Positions 45,010 to 55,466 of a DNA stretch of 64,000 nt are shown in pieces. Source of the stretch: Auricularia sp. M13. Lineage: Eukaryota > Basidiomycota > Agaricomycetes > Auriculariales > Auriculariaceae. Each line of letters begins with the position of its first letter. Position 1 is the first letter of the stretch. A program made the position numbers and the translations under genes. Where the stretch lies: positions 4,216,001 to 4,280,000 of the forward strand of contig CM073196.1 of assembly GCA_037042915.1 (NCBI GenBank), in the 5' to 3' direction. The notes under the pieces are model-generated. The model was given only the letters and a program-made list of their open reading frames with translations, was not told where the DNA came from and made no database searches.

Positions 45010-46218
45010 CCTGCAGCATCTCTTCTGTAAAAACCCAAACGCTTCAGAGCACCAGCCACTGCTACAAGAGTACTCCAGAGCAGCTGTCTGCTCTATAGCG
45101 CCTGAGAGCACTCCAGATCACCATTCAAAGCACCATAGTGCGTCGGAGCACTGAATTGATGCTCCAGAGCACTCCGAAGCCAAATACGGCGGCTCTGGCG
45201 CGCTTTTGATTGCTCTGACCGCTCTGCGCGCGCCACTCAGTCTGCCGCAGGTCTGCCGCGCCCGGATGGTTGCCATCGGCATGTAGCCATCAGCCAGGTT
45301 GGTCACTTCGCGACTCGAGGACATGGTTCGACTTTTGCTGACTTTGAACTGCCCTTGCTCTCTTTCCCTCCCCCCGAACGTGGCGTAACGCATGAGCGAC
45401 AAGTCGCGCTCGGTCCCTCAAAGCCTGACGACCTACCAGATCACCCGCAACATTCAAACCGCCAGCTAGCTGTACTGCCTGGCTCCCGTCTCGTCATGAC
45501 TCGTGCTACCTGGAGTTGCTCGCCGTCCCGCATGAGTACTCTGCTCGGTCTGATACACTTCTGTCTGCGTAGATTTCCGGCTCTCTGGTGCTCTGGGCTG
45601 ACTGGGGTGTCTCATTTTGCTCTGTTTGCGGTGCTCATTTGCTTGCCTGCTTCATGCCGTCACGCTTCGCCCATTCGCTATCATCTGACATATTTTCTCA
45701 GGAGTTCATCGACCCCCGAAACTGCACAGGTACGTGATTCATGGGCTACATTTGATACACGTTTTACTCATCCTCTTGGTAGGCAGTTTTCCTTTCATGC
45801 GAGGAGTTGGAGGATCATTGGGAGCGAGCGGCGCCGTAATGCTCCTATGTCTTTCTTCAAATCGACACGGCGAATGTCCCCCGGTCCCATTTGTTATCGT
45901 ATATATACTATAATATATGTTCATTAGCGTCTTTACAAGCCGGAAAAAAGCAAGGAGCAGGCAAGCAATCGAGTGATCAAATGCTACACCGGTATCAGCG
46001 GGGCGTGGATATCACGGAGTTGCCTGAATTGGCGTGCTCCAGAGCGCTTTTGGCATGCTATCAGAGTGCTCTCAGAGCAGGCCGCTTGATCTGAGAGCGC
46101 TTTGCGGCAAACGGCTTGCTCCAGATCGGGGTACGTGTCTCTGGCGGCTCTGGCCGCTATGGAGGCTCCACAGCGCTCCAGAGCAACCCCGGTTTTTACA
46201 GAAGCTGCCAGTGTAGGC
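45010..46218. mobile_element. Candidate non-autonomous DNA transposon with subterminal repeats
   Basis: Both ends share an inverted CTTCTGTAAAAACC (45019-45034 region at left, its complement GGTTTTTACAGAAG at about 46192-46205), with a looser match outwards (GCAG). Just inside each end lie many copies of a motif around AGAGCACTCCAGAGC, in one orientation at the left (45040-45200) and the opposite at the right (46030-46185). Dense subterminal repeats of this type are typical of CMC/EnSpm-like elements, where they bind transposase. The interior (45200-46000) has no recognisable transposase. No clear target-site duplication is visible, so exact ends are uncertain. The intact Plavaka-type transposase 2.7 kb away could be a source of enzyme. 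Confidence 0.55.
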
Positions 46219-46284
46219 CCTCATCCCACAATCGCAAACTCAACCAGCCTAGTCGCAAACTCAACCAGCCCAGTCTTACAAGCT

Positions 46285-46460
46285 ATGAAGTTGCTCGCTC
46301 TCGTCCTCCTCCCCGTGGCCGCCCAGGCGTGCAAGTGCCTCAACTTCGGGGCGGCAACAACGTCGGCGACACGCAGATCTGCTGCTTGAGCCTCGACGGC
46401 GCGTTCCACATCAGGAAACCGTGTCTTCTCCCTAGGGAGATATGGTGCGTCTATAGCGGT
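46285..46460 (+). pseudogene. Broken small cysteine-rich secreted protein gene
   Basis: It starts with a good signal peptide (MKLLALVLLPVAAQA) and then CKCLNFG. A one-base frame change near 46342 splits it from the continuation in the next frame, GGNNVGDTQICCLSLDGAF. Together these resemble the basidiomycete small secreted proteins that begin CKC and carry a T-x-x-CC motif. The rest of the expected cysteine pattern is not found downstream, so the 3' part is lost or diverged. The leader has a repeated CGCAAACTCAACCAGCC (two copies, 46231-46276). The candidate transposon sits immediately upstream. Confidence 0.45.
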
Positions 46461-46771
46461 CCGCGACCCAGGACCCATGCCCCCGGTTTATAGCGGTCTG
46501 GTGCTACCGGAGATCGCGATGGACTGCTCTTGCGCGCCAGGCCAGCGCTCTTGGAAGGTCCTGTGCACGATAATACAGCACCTGAAAGGTCCTGTAAAAT
46601 AGATCTCGACGAAGCGTTCCTCAGGTTTACACGGTCTGGAGCGATCTCAAGCGGCGGTCAACAATGCGTAGCGCACGCAGATATAGGATACGGCAATGTG
46701 TATTAGGATGTGTTCTAAACCAGCCTTTTGCTGGGGACAACAGACGATGAAAGATGGGAATACGGACACGT
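46461..46771. other. Short intergenic stretch
   Basis: About 310 bp with two TATAGCGGTC segments (around 46452 and 46491). No gene seen. Confidence 0.35.
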
Positions 46772-48556
46772 TCATGTTGCTGCAGACACATCCTCCTCGA
46801 CGAGGTCCGAGAAGTCGTCCATCTCCTCCGCCGTCATGAACGATGTATCAGCGGCATTGCTCGCGAGCTGCTGGCGAGTCGTGCCCCTGGACAGACGTAA
46901 GTGAAAGAACTCAAACACATTGCGGGGACGTACCAAGCGTTCTTCGAGATCCTACGCATCCAGACGTCGACGTCGAGCGGCTTGCGCTCCTTCATGCGCT
47001 CAAGCTCGCGCAGGTGGCCCTCGTAGACGTTGCTCCAGTCGTCCGCGGTGAAATCGGACGAGCTCTTGACGCGCACGCCCGTCGTCCAGTCCCGCAGGGC
47101 ACACTGGACCTGAGCAACTATCAGGATAACACATACCCGAAATAAATCACATACCGCGGTGGCCGCAAATGCGACGGCTGCCAAAGGCATCGGGTTGAAG
47201 AGATCCTTCGTCTCCTCTGCGACGGCCATGCGCTCGTGACCGTGATAGTATTCTTGCTGGATGAGCTGCTCGAGGATGTTGTTGCGGTACGGGCCGTTGC
47301 GCTGCTCAAGGTGTTATATCACGAGAAACAGTGCATGCAGACGCGAAGGGAGCGCACCTTCACGAGAGCCAATGTGGTCGCATCGACCTCCTTGTGCTCG
47401 AGCACGCGATACAGGAAGTTGCCTTGTGTGAGCAAGAACTCGACGTACAGCTTATTCTTCTCAATGCTGCCTCGTGCCGCCCCGAGACCGTAGTATGGGC
47501 CGACAATCTCGCGCGCTGCGTTTGCCGTCTCGCCGCGAACTTGCGTGCCAGCACGCCCAATCTACAGCAATGTAGTCAGCTTATAATATAGCGAGGTGAA
47601 CCCAGGGACGTACAATCTTGATGACGCAGTCCTGATACGACTGGTCGCCGTCGAAGCGCAGGACACGTCGAGGTTGGTCGAGGGCTTTGGCTACTTGAAT
47701 GAATAAGCGGGCGGCATCCGCGACGCGCTGGCTGTCGTCGGGGAAAGCGGCTTTGGTGACAACGCTGGCGCGGTAGGCGTGCTGCGACTGCTTGATGATG
47801 TTGCGGGTGGTAGGTGTCTGGAGGGAAAGGAGTGGCTTGCTGGCGTCGCGCGGGTTGACCTTGTTGTTGAACGGGGTGAACGGACCCTCGCCTCCGTCCG
47901 AAGCAGTTTCTGCGGCAGAGCTGGGCGTGCGGGGCTCTGCTCGCGGGGCCGCATACTTCTTTTGACCTGGGAGAGGAGCGGGTGTGGACGACGCGATCTG
48001 CAGACAGTCTCAGCACATGAGCAGACACCGGCTGTAGCGCTTACCTCAAAGCCAGCCGCCGGACCCTTGCGCTTACGAGCAGTGGGCTTCGCGACGACCT
48101 GGATTTCTTCTTCGTCGTCGTCACCGTTGGAGCCCTCGTCGTTATCTTCCTCGCCCGAGCCCGTGCTGTTCAGCTCTTCAATAAATTCTTGCAACTCAGG
48201 ATCGATAACACCATCATCTGCTCGAGCTGTGAGTCTAAAGACGGGATCTGAGCACGAAGCGTACCTTCATCGTCGTCGTCGACATCCATGCCGTCGTCTG
48301 GGAAGCCATCGCTGTCTGCGTCCTGGCTCGGCGGTGCTGCTAAAAAGCGTAAGAGTCAACACAAAATAGCAAAAAAGGACTTGCGGGGTTGTTTCTGCTT
48401 TTTGGAAGCCTGGACAGGGATGCTCGTCGTCTTCTTAGTCTTGGATTTGGTGACTGTTGGCTGCGCCGGGACGGGAGCTGCCTTGATGCGGGCGCCCGAC
48501 TTCTTCTTCGTCACAACGGTGGCCTTGGCAGCAGGTTGTTTGACGACCTTGGGCAT
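46772..48556 (-). CDS. DUF6532-like basidiomycete nuclear protein
   Basis: Multi-exon minus-strand gene. The N-terminus is basic (MPKVVKQPAAKATVVTKKKS), followed by acidic blocks (DDGMDVDDDD; EEDNDEGSNGDDDEEEIQVV) and a KPTARKRKG nuclear-localisation-like patch. The C-terminal half is a conserved globular region: ASVVTKAAFPDDSQRVADAA, REIVGPYYGLGAARGS, FLLTQGNFLYRVL, RNGPYRNNILEQLI, LFNPMPLAAVAFAATAV, CALRDWTTGVR and a Y-x-x-HL-x-x-LE helix. It ends ISKNAWY followed by an acidic tail. The layout matches proteins carrying the domain I know as DUF6532, common in Agaricomycetes and of unknown function; that name is from memory. It is divergent from the Plavaka-type transposase. Confidence 0.6.
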
Positions 48557-48919
48557 TGGGATGATGGTAGAGGCGATGGAGCGGGGCGACGAGCGGTCGA
48601 CAGAGACGAGAACACAACATGGCGGTTGGGTTAAAAGGTGCGGATCGGAGCCGGAATTCACCGACGTCAAACCCGTAACACGGGGCAACCGCAGACCTCC
48701 GCTGAACTCTCTACACCAATATTACTGTCTCAAGAATAATTGCAGGCACTGAGACTCTTGAGTTGAGCCGTGGGATATTCACCTTGATCTCAGATCCTTT
48801 ATTGAGGTACTACTCGCTTCCGAGCGCACTGGAGCGGCATTGGCGATCGAGCAGCACTTGTCCGCTCCGGCCTTGCGGTATTTCGTGACTTGGAGCATTT
48901 CCACACACACTCCTCCGCG
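48557..48919. other. Divergent spacer between the DUF6532-like gene and the transposase
   Basis: 363 bp. It probably includes the promoters of both genes and possibly the left end of the transposon, but no terminal inverted repeat could be paired with a right end. Confidence 0.35.
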
Positions 48920-51900
48920 ATGACTGGCCGCCATGGACGTGCTCCAATTGACTGCGGCATCTGTGGACACCGCTGTCTTACTAGCAGCGGCCTGACGCGC
49001 CACATTCAGCAAACCGTGGAGTGCAGGCGCAAGCTTGCCAAGAAGAACCGCTCTTTGGTTGCACTTGCACGTGCGACTGCAGCAGAACAGCCTCATAGCG
49101 ACCTTGAGGATGACCCGCTGCAAGATGGAGACCACCTCAACAGGCTTTATGGCACCCCGCAGCCTGAGGCCGCGTTCGACGTGGAGCTTGACGACTCCCC
49201 TCGCGGGGAACCATCTACTGTTACATCGCCAGAGTCACCACCTCCGCCGCCGCCGCTGCCGCCACCGAATCCTCGGAGGACGCTTGTTGAAGAGATTCCC
49301 GACGACGAAGATCCTTCGTGCCGTGTGGACGAGATCCCAGGCGCTGCTGAAGTTCTGTTCACCATGCTCGAGTCCCGCATATCCTCCGACTTCGCCGCAC
49401 TGCATTCCGGTGATGCTGGCGCATGGGGCCCTTTCCCATCACAGCAGGACTGGGAGTTTGCTAAGTGGTCCAAGACTGAAGCGGTGTCCGGCGGCTCCGT
49501 CGACAGACTGTTGAACCTTGCGTTCATGCAGATCCAGCTCGAGACGAAGTCGATGCGCGACATCAATCGCCGTGTTGACCAGCTTCCATCGCCAGCCCAC
49601 TTTCAGCACTCCGAAATCAAGGTCAGCACGTCCAAGAACACGTTCGACTTGTACTGGCGCAACCCGCTGGAGCTGATCGCCGACTTGCTGGCCGACCCGA
49701 CGTTTGCGGACCATCTCATCCTCTCTGCTGGCAAGCGATATACCAACGCCGACGGAACAACCCGCCTTTACAGCGAACTGCCATCGGGAGATTGGATGTA
49801 CGAGACGCAGGTGCGCACACCCAGTTATTTGCCTCGATATCTCTGACCAAGCACACAGTTGCTGCTTCCTGACGGCGCAACGATGATCCCAATCATCCTC
49901 AGCTCAGACAAGACGGAGCTTACCTCCTTCACGGGCAAGCACTCTTGCTACCCTGTCTACCTTACGATTGGGAACATTGAGAAACACATTCGCCGACAGC
50001 CGGGCATGCGCGCGCAACGCTTACTTGCTTATCTACCAACGGGCAAGGTGGACCGAAGCACGATGTCCGACGCAAAGGCACGGAAGCTGCGTGCCCACCT
50101 GTTCCACCACTGCATGCAGATCGTGTGCGAGCCGCTCTTTGGTCCGGCGGCCGACGGCATCAGACTTGCTGACTCTCGCGGCGACGTCCGCAGCTGCCAC
50201 CCAATCCTCGCAGCCTACGTCGCGGATTACCCCGAGCAGTGCTTGGTCACCTGCGTGCGCTATGGACAAGCCTGCCCTCGCTGTGACATGCTGGAGGGCG
50301 GATTCGGGCTGGACGAGTGCGGCGAGCTGCGACATCAGGAGGACACGTTGCGAACGATTCGGACAGCGGCCGAGTGCAGCGGCAAGCACAAGGCAGAGAT
50401 CCTCGACGGCGCTGGGCTCAACGACGTCCCCAACCCTTTCTGGGCGGACTGGCCGCACGCAAACATTCACTGCGCCATTACTTCGGACGTCCTGCATCAA
50501 CTCATCCAGGGCGTCGGGAAGCACCTCGTCGAGTGGCTGACGGAGCTTGCTCCTGCTCGCGAGCTGGACGCACGCTTCAGGCGGCTCCCACTTGCCCAGG
50601 GACTCCGGCATTTCAGCGACGGAATCACAAAGCTCTCGAACGTGTCAGGTGCCGAGCATAAGGCGATGTACGCGCAGCTCTTGGGCTGTGTACACGGCAT
50701 CGTTCCCAACGACGCCGTCCGAGCCGCAACGGCGCTGTTGGACTTCCTCTACATCGCGCAGTTCGAGTGCCACTCGGACAACACCCTGGACGATCTGAAG
50801 GCCGCCCTGTCTGAGTTCCACCGTTACAAGGATGTCTTCATCAAGCACGGTGTCCGTGCAGGTCAGTACATCTTCCGTCCGACTGCCGATACTGACGCTG
50901 GATTCTAGACTTCAATCTACCCAAGCTGCATGCTCTCCAGCACTACGCCGAGTCGATCCGCTTGTTCGGCACCGTCGATAACTATAATACCGAAGCGACT
51001 GAACGGTTGCACATCGACCTTGCGAAGCACGCGTTCAAGGCGACAAACAAGCGCAACTTCGTCGCGCAGATGTGCCGCTGGCTCGAGCGTCGCGAGGCTG
51101 TCTTCTGGTTCGCTACCCACCTGGCGTGGAAGGAGGGCAAGACATTCGATGCACGACTCCGCAAGCCACGACGTCAGACAGGTCCAGCCCCGGTCGTTCT
51201 TGCAAAGCGACCCCACCGCCAACGTGTGTACATCGACGAGTTACAGCCGGAGCACGGTATAGAAGACTTCCGCGCTGTCCTCGGCGAGTTCTTGCTCAAA
51301 CATCACGAGGTCCCGACATTTCGCGGATATGCGTCTTTGCTCCCTGCGCCAATTGCATCTGCTCTTGCCCAGCTCCCTTCGGTGCGCGTCTGGCGGCATG
51401 TCAAGTTCTACACCCCGGACACTCAGACTAAGGCCGCACCCGACATTCTGAATATGGCGTACGCATCAACAACCCGGCGACGCTTTGATGCTGTGTTGGT
51501 TCACACGGGGGGAGGAGAGGTTGCCGGCGTCGGTGGCCTGAACGGTATGTACTGTCCTGCAGCATTATTGCTCCTCGACTCACGAGTGCATGTAGACATT
51601 CGGGTTGGCCGTCTTCGCGCGATTTTCACTGTGCCCGAGCTGCACCAAGACGCACTCTTTGGTGCCGACGTCCCTGGTCATCTTGCCTATGTCGACTGGT
51701 ACAGCCCGATTCCAGCGCAGCCTAACGGCATCAATGGCATGTTCTCCTTGAGCCGCGCCTATCGCCCTAATGGAAAACCCGACGCCGAAATCGTTCACGT
51801 TGTGGACATTCGGCGTGCTTGTCAGCTGTTCCCGAAGTTTGGCAAAGACCCGGTCCCGCGTGAGCTCACCGCCCAGACCATCATGGACGCATATGAGGAT

Positions 51901-51984
51901 TACTATCTGAACAATCGGGTCGACAAGGATGCATACCGGTCTATTCACTGGGATGCTGAAGATACTGATGCAGAGGACGGCTGA
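48920..51984 (+). CDS. Plavaka-type transposase (CMC/EnSpm-related), apparently intact
   Basis: Cut-and-paste DNA transposase of the basidiomycete Plavaka group. Four exons (48920-49810, 49859-50861, 50909-51544, 51596-51984) keep phase to give 972 residues. An N-terminal C2H2-like zinc finger (CGICGHRCLTSSGLTRHIQQ) binds DNA, followed by a Pro/acid-rich linker (PPPPPPLPPPNPRR). The RNase-H-like core region follows (MIPIILSSDKTELTSFTGKH, YPVYLTIGNI, CPRCDMLEGGFGLDECGELR, DVLHQLIQGVGKHLVEWL). A C-terminal conserved block reads RLFGTVDNYNTEATERLHID and AKHAFKATNKRNFVAQMCRW. No stop or frame break was found. The ATG at 48920 was chosen because it directly precedes the zinc finger. Terminal inverted repeats were not found. 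Confidence 0.82.
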
Positions 51985-53589
51985 ACGGTGCGCAGTCAGA
52001 CTTTCTATCATATGCGCGGACTCACTCCTCCCAGCGTTCGACGATATTCGACAATGGACGGTCTGACGTACGGAACGCACGAGACAAAGCTCCAAGACGC
52101 GCACCGGAAGCTCGCCGGGTGCCGCGTGCTGTGCGGGCTGCGCCGCAACCAACAGCATTCTCGACGGCATCTGCAGTTCTGCGTGCTGCCCGGCGCCGCG
52201 TTCAATGGTGGCGCTCGACCGAGGACCGCTGTTATACCGCGGTGCGGCCAGTGTGGCCCTCGACACCATGCTCGCGTGCACGGTCTGCTCAGTGAGGCTG
52301 GCGACGACACATCGCCAGCGCCGCATTGCAAGGCTCACATGCACGACGTGTCGCGTGCATGTAACGACTCGCCGCACGCCAGGCTACACGTCCGCTCTCG
52401 CAAGAACGTCTGCTCGTGGATGAGCAGACCGGTTTGCAAGTTCTGCGGCCTGGTCGTCGGACACACACAGCGGACTGATGCACTGTTCGTCAGACGTCTG
52501 GCCCCGCCATCGCCGCCCCGCGCCCCGCATACACCCCGCATGCCGCTCACACCGCACAAGCTCGGCGTCATCGCCAACACGCTTGGTGTGCACGTTCCGT
52601 CGACCGCGCTGGCGTTTAAGCCTGCCATCGCATTGCGCTTCCTGCTGTGCGTCATCCCGCTGTGCGACCGCCAGATCACGGACGCCAAGGACGACGTCGA
52701 GTATGACGGAGGCTCAGCTGGCGGCTTGCTCTTGCCGTACGAGGCGGCGCGGCGACCACGCGCAATTCACCATCACGGGACGTTCCCCAGCTGCAGCTGA
52801 CGCTTACGAGCATGCTAGTCGCCATCACGCGCGTGTAAGCGCAGGCGGCCTGGTGCGCTAGCTCTTCCAGGGCGGCGAGTCAAAGATCTTTGAGCTACGC
52901 ACGCCATTCGCCGCTCCTGCGCTGCCGTCCAGGACGTTTTTCGCGCCGCCGCCGGTGCCGCTGGCAAGGGTCAGCACCAGCTGCATCACACGTCCTCGCC
53001 TCCTGCAACGCTAATTGCGAGCATGCGCGGGACACTCGTGGCTGTTTCCTGAAGTGAAGCATCACGACTCCGGCTGCGGCGCGGTGTACCACGAGCTGCC
53101 GCCAATGCTTCCTCGTCCCTCACACACACCTGCACATGCTGGAACATATTCACAGCGATGCTTTGCTCTGAACCAGCTCGTCGTTCGTGTGCGTTTGTCC
53201 CAGCTCGCTGCGGGGCGGCCAACTCCATCCTTGACAGCCTGCCTCGGGAGGCAGGCATCTTCATATATTTCTCCATCTGATGCTCCAATTACCGTAGCTT
53301 CTCATGTTTTCGGACCCCCGGGCAATGGAATATATGTATCTACATCGAGTATGTCACAGCTGCATCGCCCAACAACTGCTGAACAAGTGCTGTACGGAAC
53401 ACGATGGCAGATCGCCATGAGCGAGGAACGCGCTCGTGAGCGGGCAAGCATGCTAGATCGCGCGCGCGACGGCGTGGGAGAGAGCAATCCTCTCGCCAGC
53501 GCGTCCAGGCTGTTGGCCCAGCGCGTCAGTACGAATTGACTTTGCGTCGGCGCCGAGAGTACGCTAGTGCGCTCTGGTTGAACGTTTTG
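51985..53589. other. Region right of the transposase, no supported gene
   Basis: 1.6 kb. A long plus-strand open frame (51988-52800) is GC-biased, with no recognisable domain apart from scattered Cys/His, and is not accepted as a gene. This stretch may hold the right end of the Plavaka element. Confidence 0.35.
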
Positions 53590-53983
53590 CAGCTAAATGC
53601 AAAACCATAGACCCCAATAGCTCCCGACGCACGCTCCACGTCGGAAGGAAAACCCCACCGAGAGCGCCCAGCCCCAGTCATCGGTCGAGCTCGGTCAGAA
53701 TGGCGCTGGGACAGCTCTGCATGTACCCAGGCGTACTGGGCCTCCAACCGCCCCTGAGATACTTCCAAATTATCCTAATAGAGCCTTGTCCCAGTCAAGG
53801 AACTCCAGCTGAGGTGCTGAGGGTTGCGAGGCATCTACAGCGCATGTTTCTAAAACGGCCGCGGTTGCCGGAGTACAGTCGGAAGGCCGCTCACGACCTT
53901 TCCGACCTTTCCGAAAAAGCCCCACTTTGCTCAGTGGAGTGCGCGTCGGGAGCTATTGGGGTCTATGGTTTTGCATTTAGCTG
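53590..53983. mobile_element. 394-bp MITE with 48-bp terminal inverted repeats
   Basis: The left end (53590-53637) starts CAGCTAAATGCAAAACC and the right end (53936-53983) is its reverse complement, ending GGTTTTGCATTTAGCTG. By eye about 46 of 48 positions match. The interior has no transposase. Flanking bases show no obvious target-site duplication. Size, long TIRs and lack of coding capacity make it a miniature inverted-repeat element; the high TIR identity suggests a fairly recent insertion. Confidence 0.85.
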
Positions 53984-55466
53984 TGAGATGCTCGCCGACG
54001 CCGACGTGCCTGGGTGGCGCCGGCAATCCGCTGTCATGCATCCAGATCAGATACTAGCTGCTCCTGGGCAAAACGCAGTTTCCTGATGCAGGGCGGCAAC
54101 GACTGCGCCGCCAGCTCCATCTCGGAGCACCTCAGCAACTTCAGGCTGTGCTGCGAGGCCCGCGGCAGCCAGACCTCCGACTGCGACTTCCCGTGAACAC
54201 GCCAAGAGAGTGAGTTTGCGGTCCCCCGACCGACTCGGAGCATATGCTGATCGCTGAGATACTGTAGGTAGCTCCGGACTCCGAGTACAATTTGAAGTCC
54301 CCGGCCGCCCATCTGAGTCTGTTGAGAGCATGTACCGATGCCTGCCAGATGAATGCATCTGAAATTTGAGACAATGCGGAATCTGGTACTGTACAATGAC
54401 TGCTCCTACAGTACTGTAAGCCGGCAATTCAATGATACGTGGTTAAGTTGTCCTGGCCGACTCGGAACAGCTCCATGACTCGGAGCGAATCAGCGGGCCG
54501 AACGCGGGTAAGGACAAGATGCATTCGTTCACTGTTCAGTATCCCCGGGCGCGGCGGGGGACGAATCTTGCTAACTTACTGAAAACCTGGCGAGGTGAAT
54601 ACGTTATACTGCGCCAGTTGTTGAGGATCTCATACTGTACGTGATCAATCAGGACTCGCTTGGGCTACGATGGTAATTGGTATGACATTGGCGTATTCGT
54701 ACTAAGAGCGCGGTGCGGAATTAGAGCGAGGCGGAGCAGAGACAGCCTTCAGTGACATACTTCGATCGCTGGCGTCCTGAAAAGCCAGATTGGCACTGAG
54801 CTGGGGCGTTGGCTAAAAATAGATGACGAGCGAAGTGTTAGTGTTGCCCTCGTCAAATAATTCTTGTTCAAGTTGTTTCCGTCAACAGGAAGGTAGGATA
54901 GTACCTAGTTGGAGCTGTGAGGCATTGCAGCCGAACATCCACAGTCGGCGGAATGTCCGGCGCTAAGATCGAAGAAGGCGCCAAAAGCAGCAAGTGCAGT
55001 GTATATTTTAGCACGCTGAATTTACGCGCTCCGCTTTGCGCGCCGCCTTTCTCCGCTCCCGATGCCATGCACGTCGACTGGCAGCTTGGTCGGGAAGCTG
55101 TATGCGGCCGCAGTGCGCATGCTTTGGCTTAAGGGATGCAGTGGGACTCCGACAGCTGCCAGTCAGGCTGACGCGGAGATCGGGTTTCGCGTTTGGCAAC
55201 CTTGAGGGGCACTTTGCGCCGTCCAATTTGCCCGCGAGGCGTGCGTTCTTGGCTTCTTGCTCGTCGCCGCGCGTCGGCGGTAGATTTGACTCGGTTCTCG
55301 CTCGTCGTTGCCTTCGCGCCGCTCGTCGCCCTCGTCGTCGCGCTCTCCCTCGGACTCGTCGCCCTCGCCCTCGCGCTCGACTAACTCAGACTCCGTCCTC
55401 GCGCTCGACTAAATCGGACACCGTCCTCGCCCTCGGACTCCTTCGTCGTCCTCGTCCTCATCGTCG
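53984..55466. other. Intergenic region with pyrimidine-rich S3 promoter
   Basis: About 1.5 kb with no supported gene. The last 150 bp before S3 is a C/T-rich stretch on the plus strand containing two 28-bp tandem units (about 55373-55428, sharing CCTCGCGCTCGACTAA). Confidence 0.4.
55373..55428. repeat. Two 28-bp tandem units upstream of S3
   Basis: Two adjacent units start CCTCGCGCTCGACTAA and end with a CCGT. They lie within the pyrimidine-rich leader or promoter of S3. Confidence 0.55.

Noticed and set aside
45355-45927. 190-codon open frame inside the 45.0-46.2 kb element
   Set aside because: No similarity to transposases, no domain, non-ATG start and low-complexity hydrophobic stretches.
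51988-52800. 270-codon plus-strand open frame after the transposase
   Set aside because: Composition follows GC bias, there is no known domain, and a frame of similar length runs on the opposite strand. Cys/His pairs are irregular.
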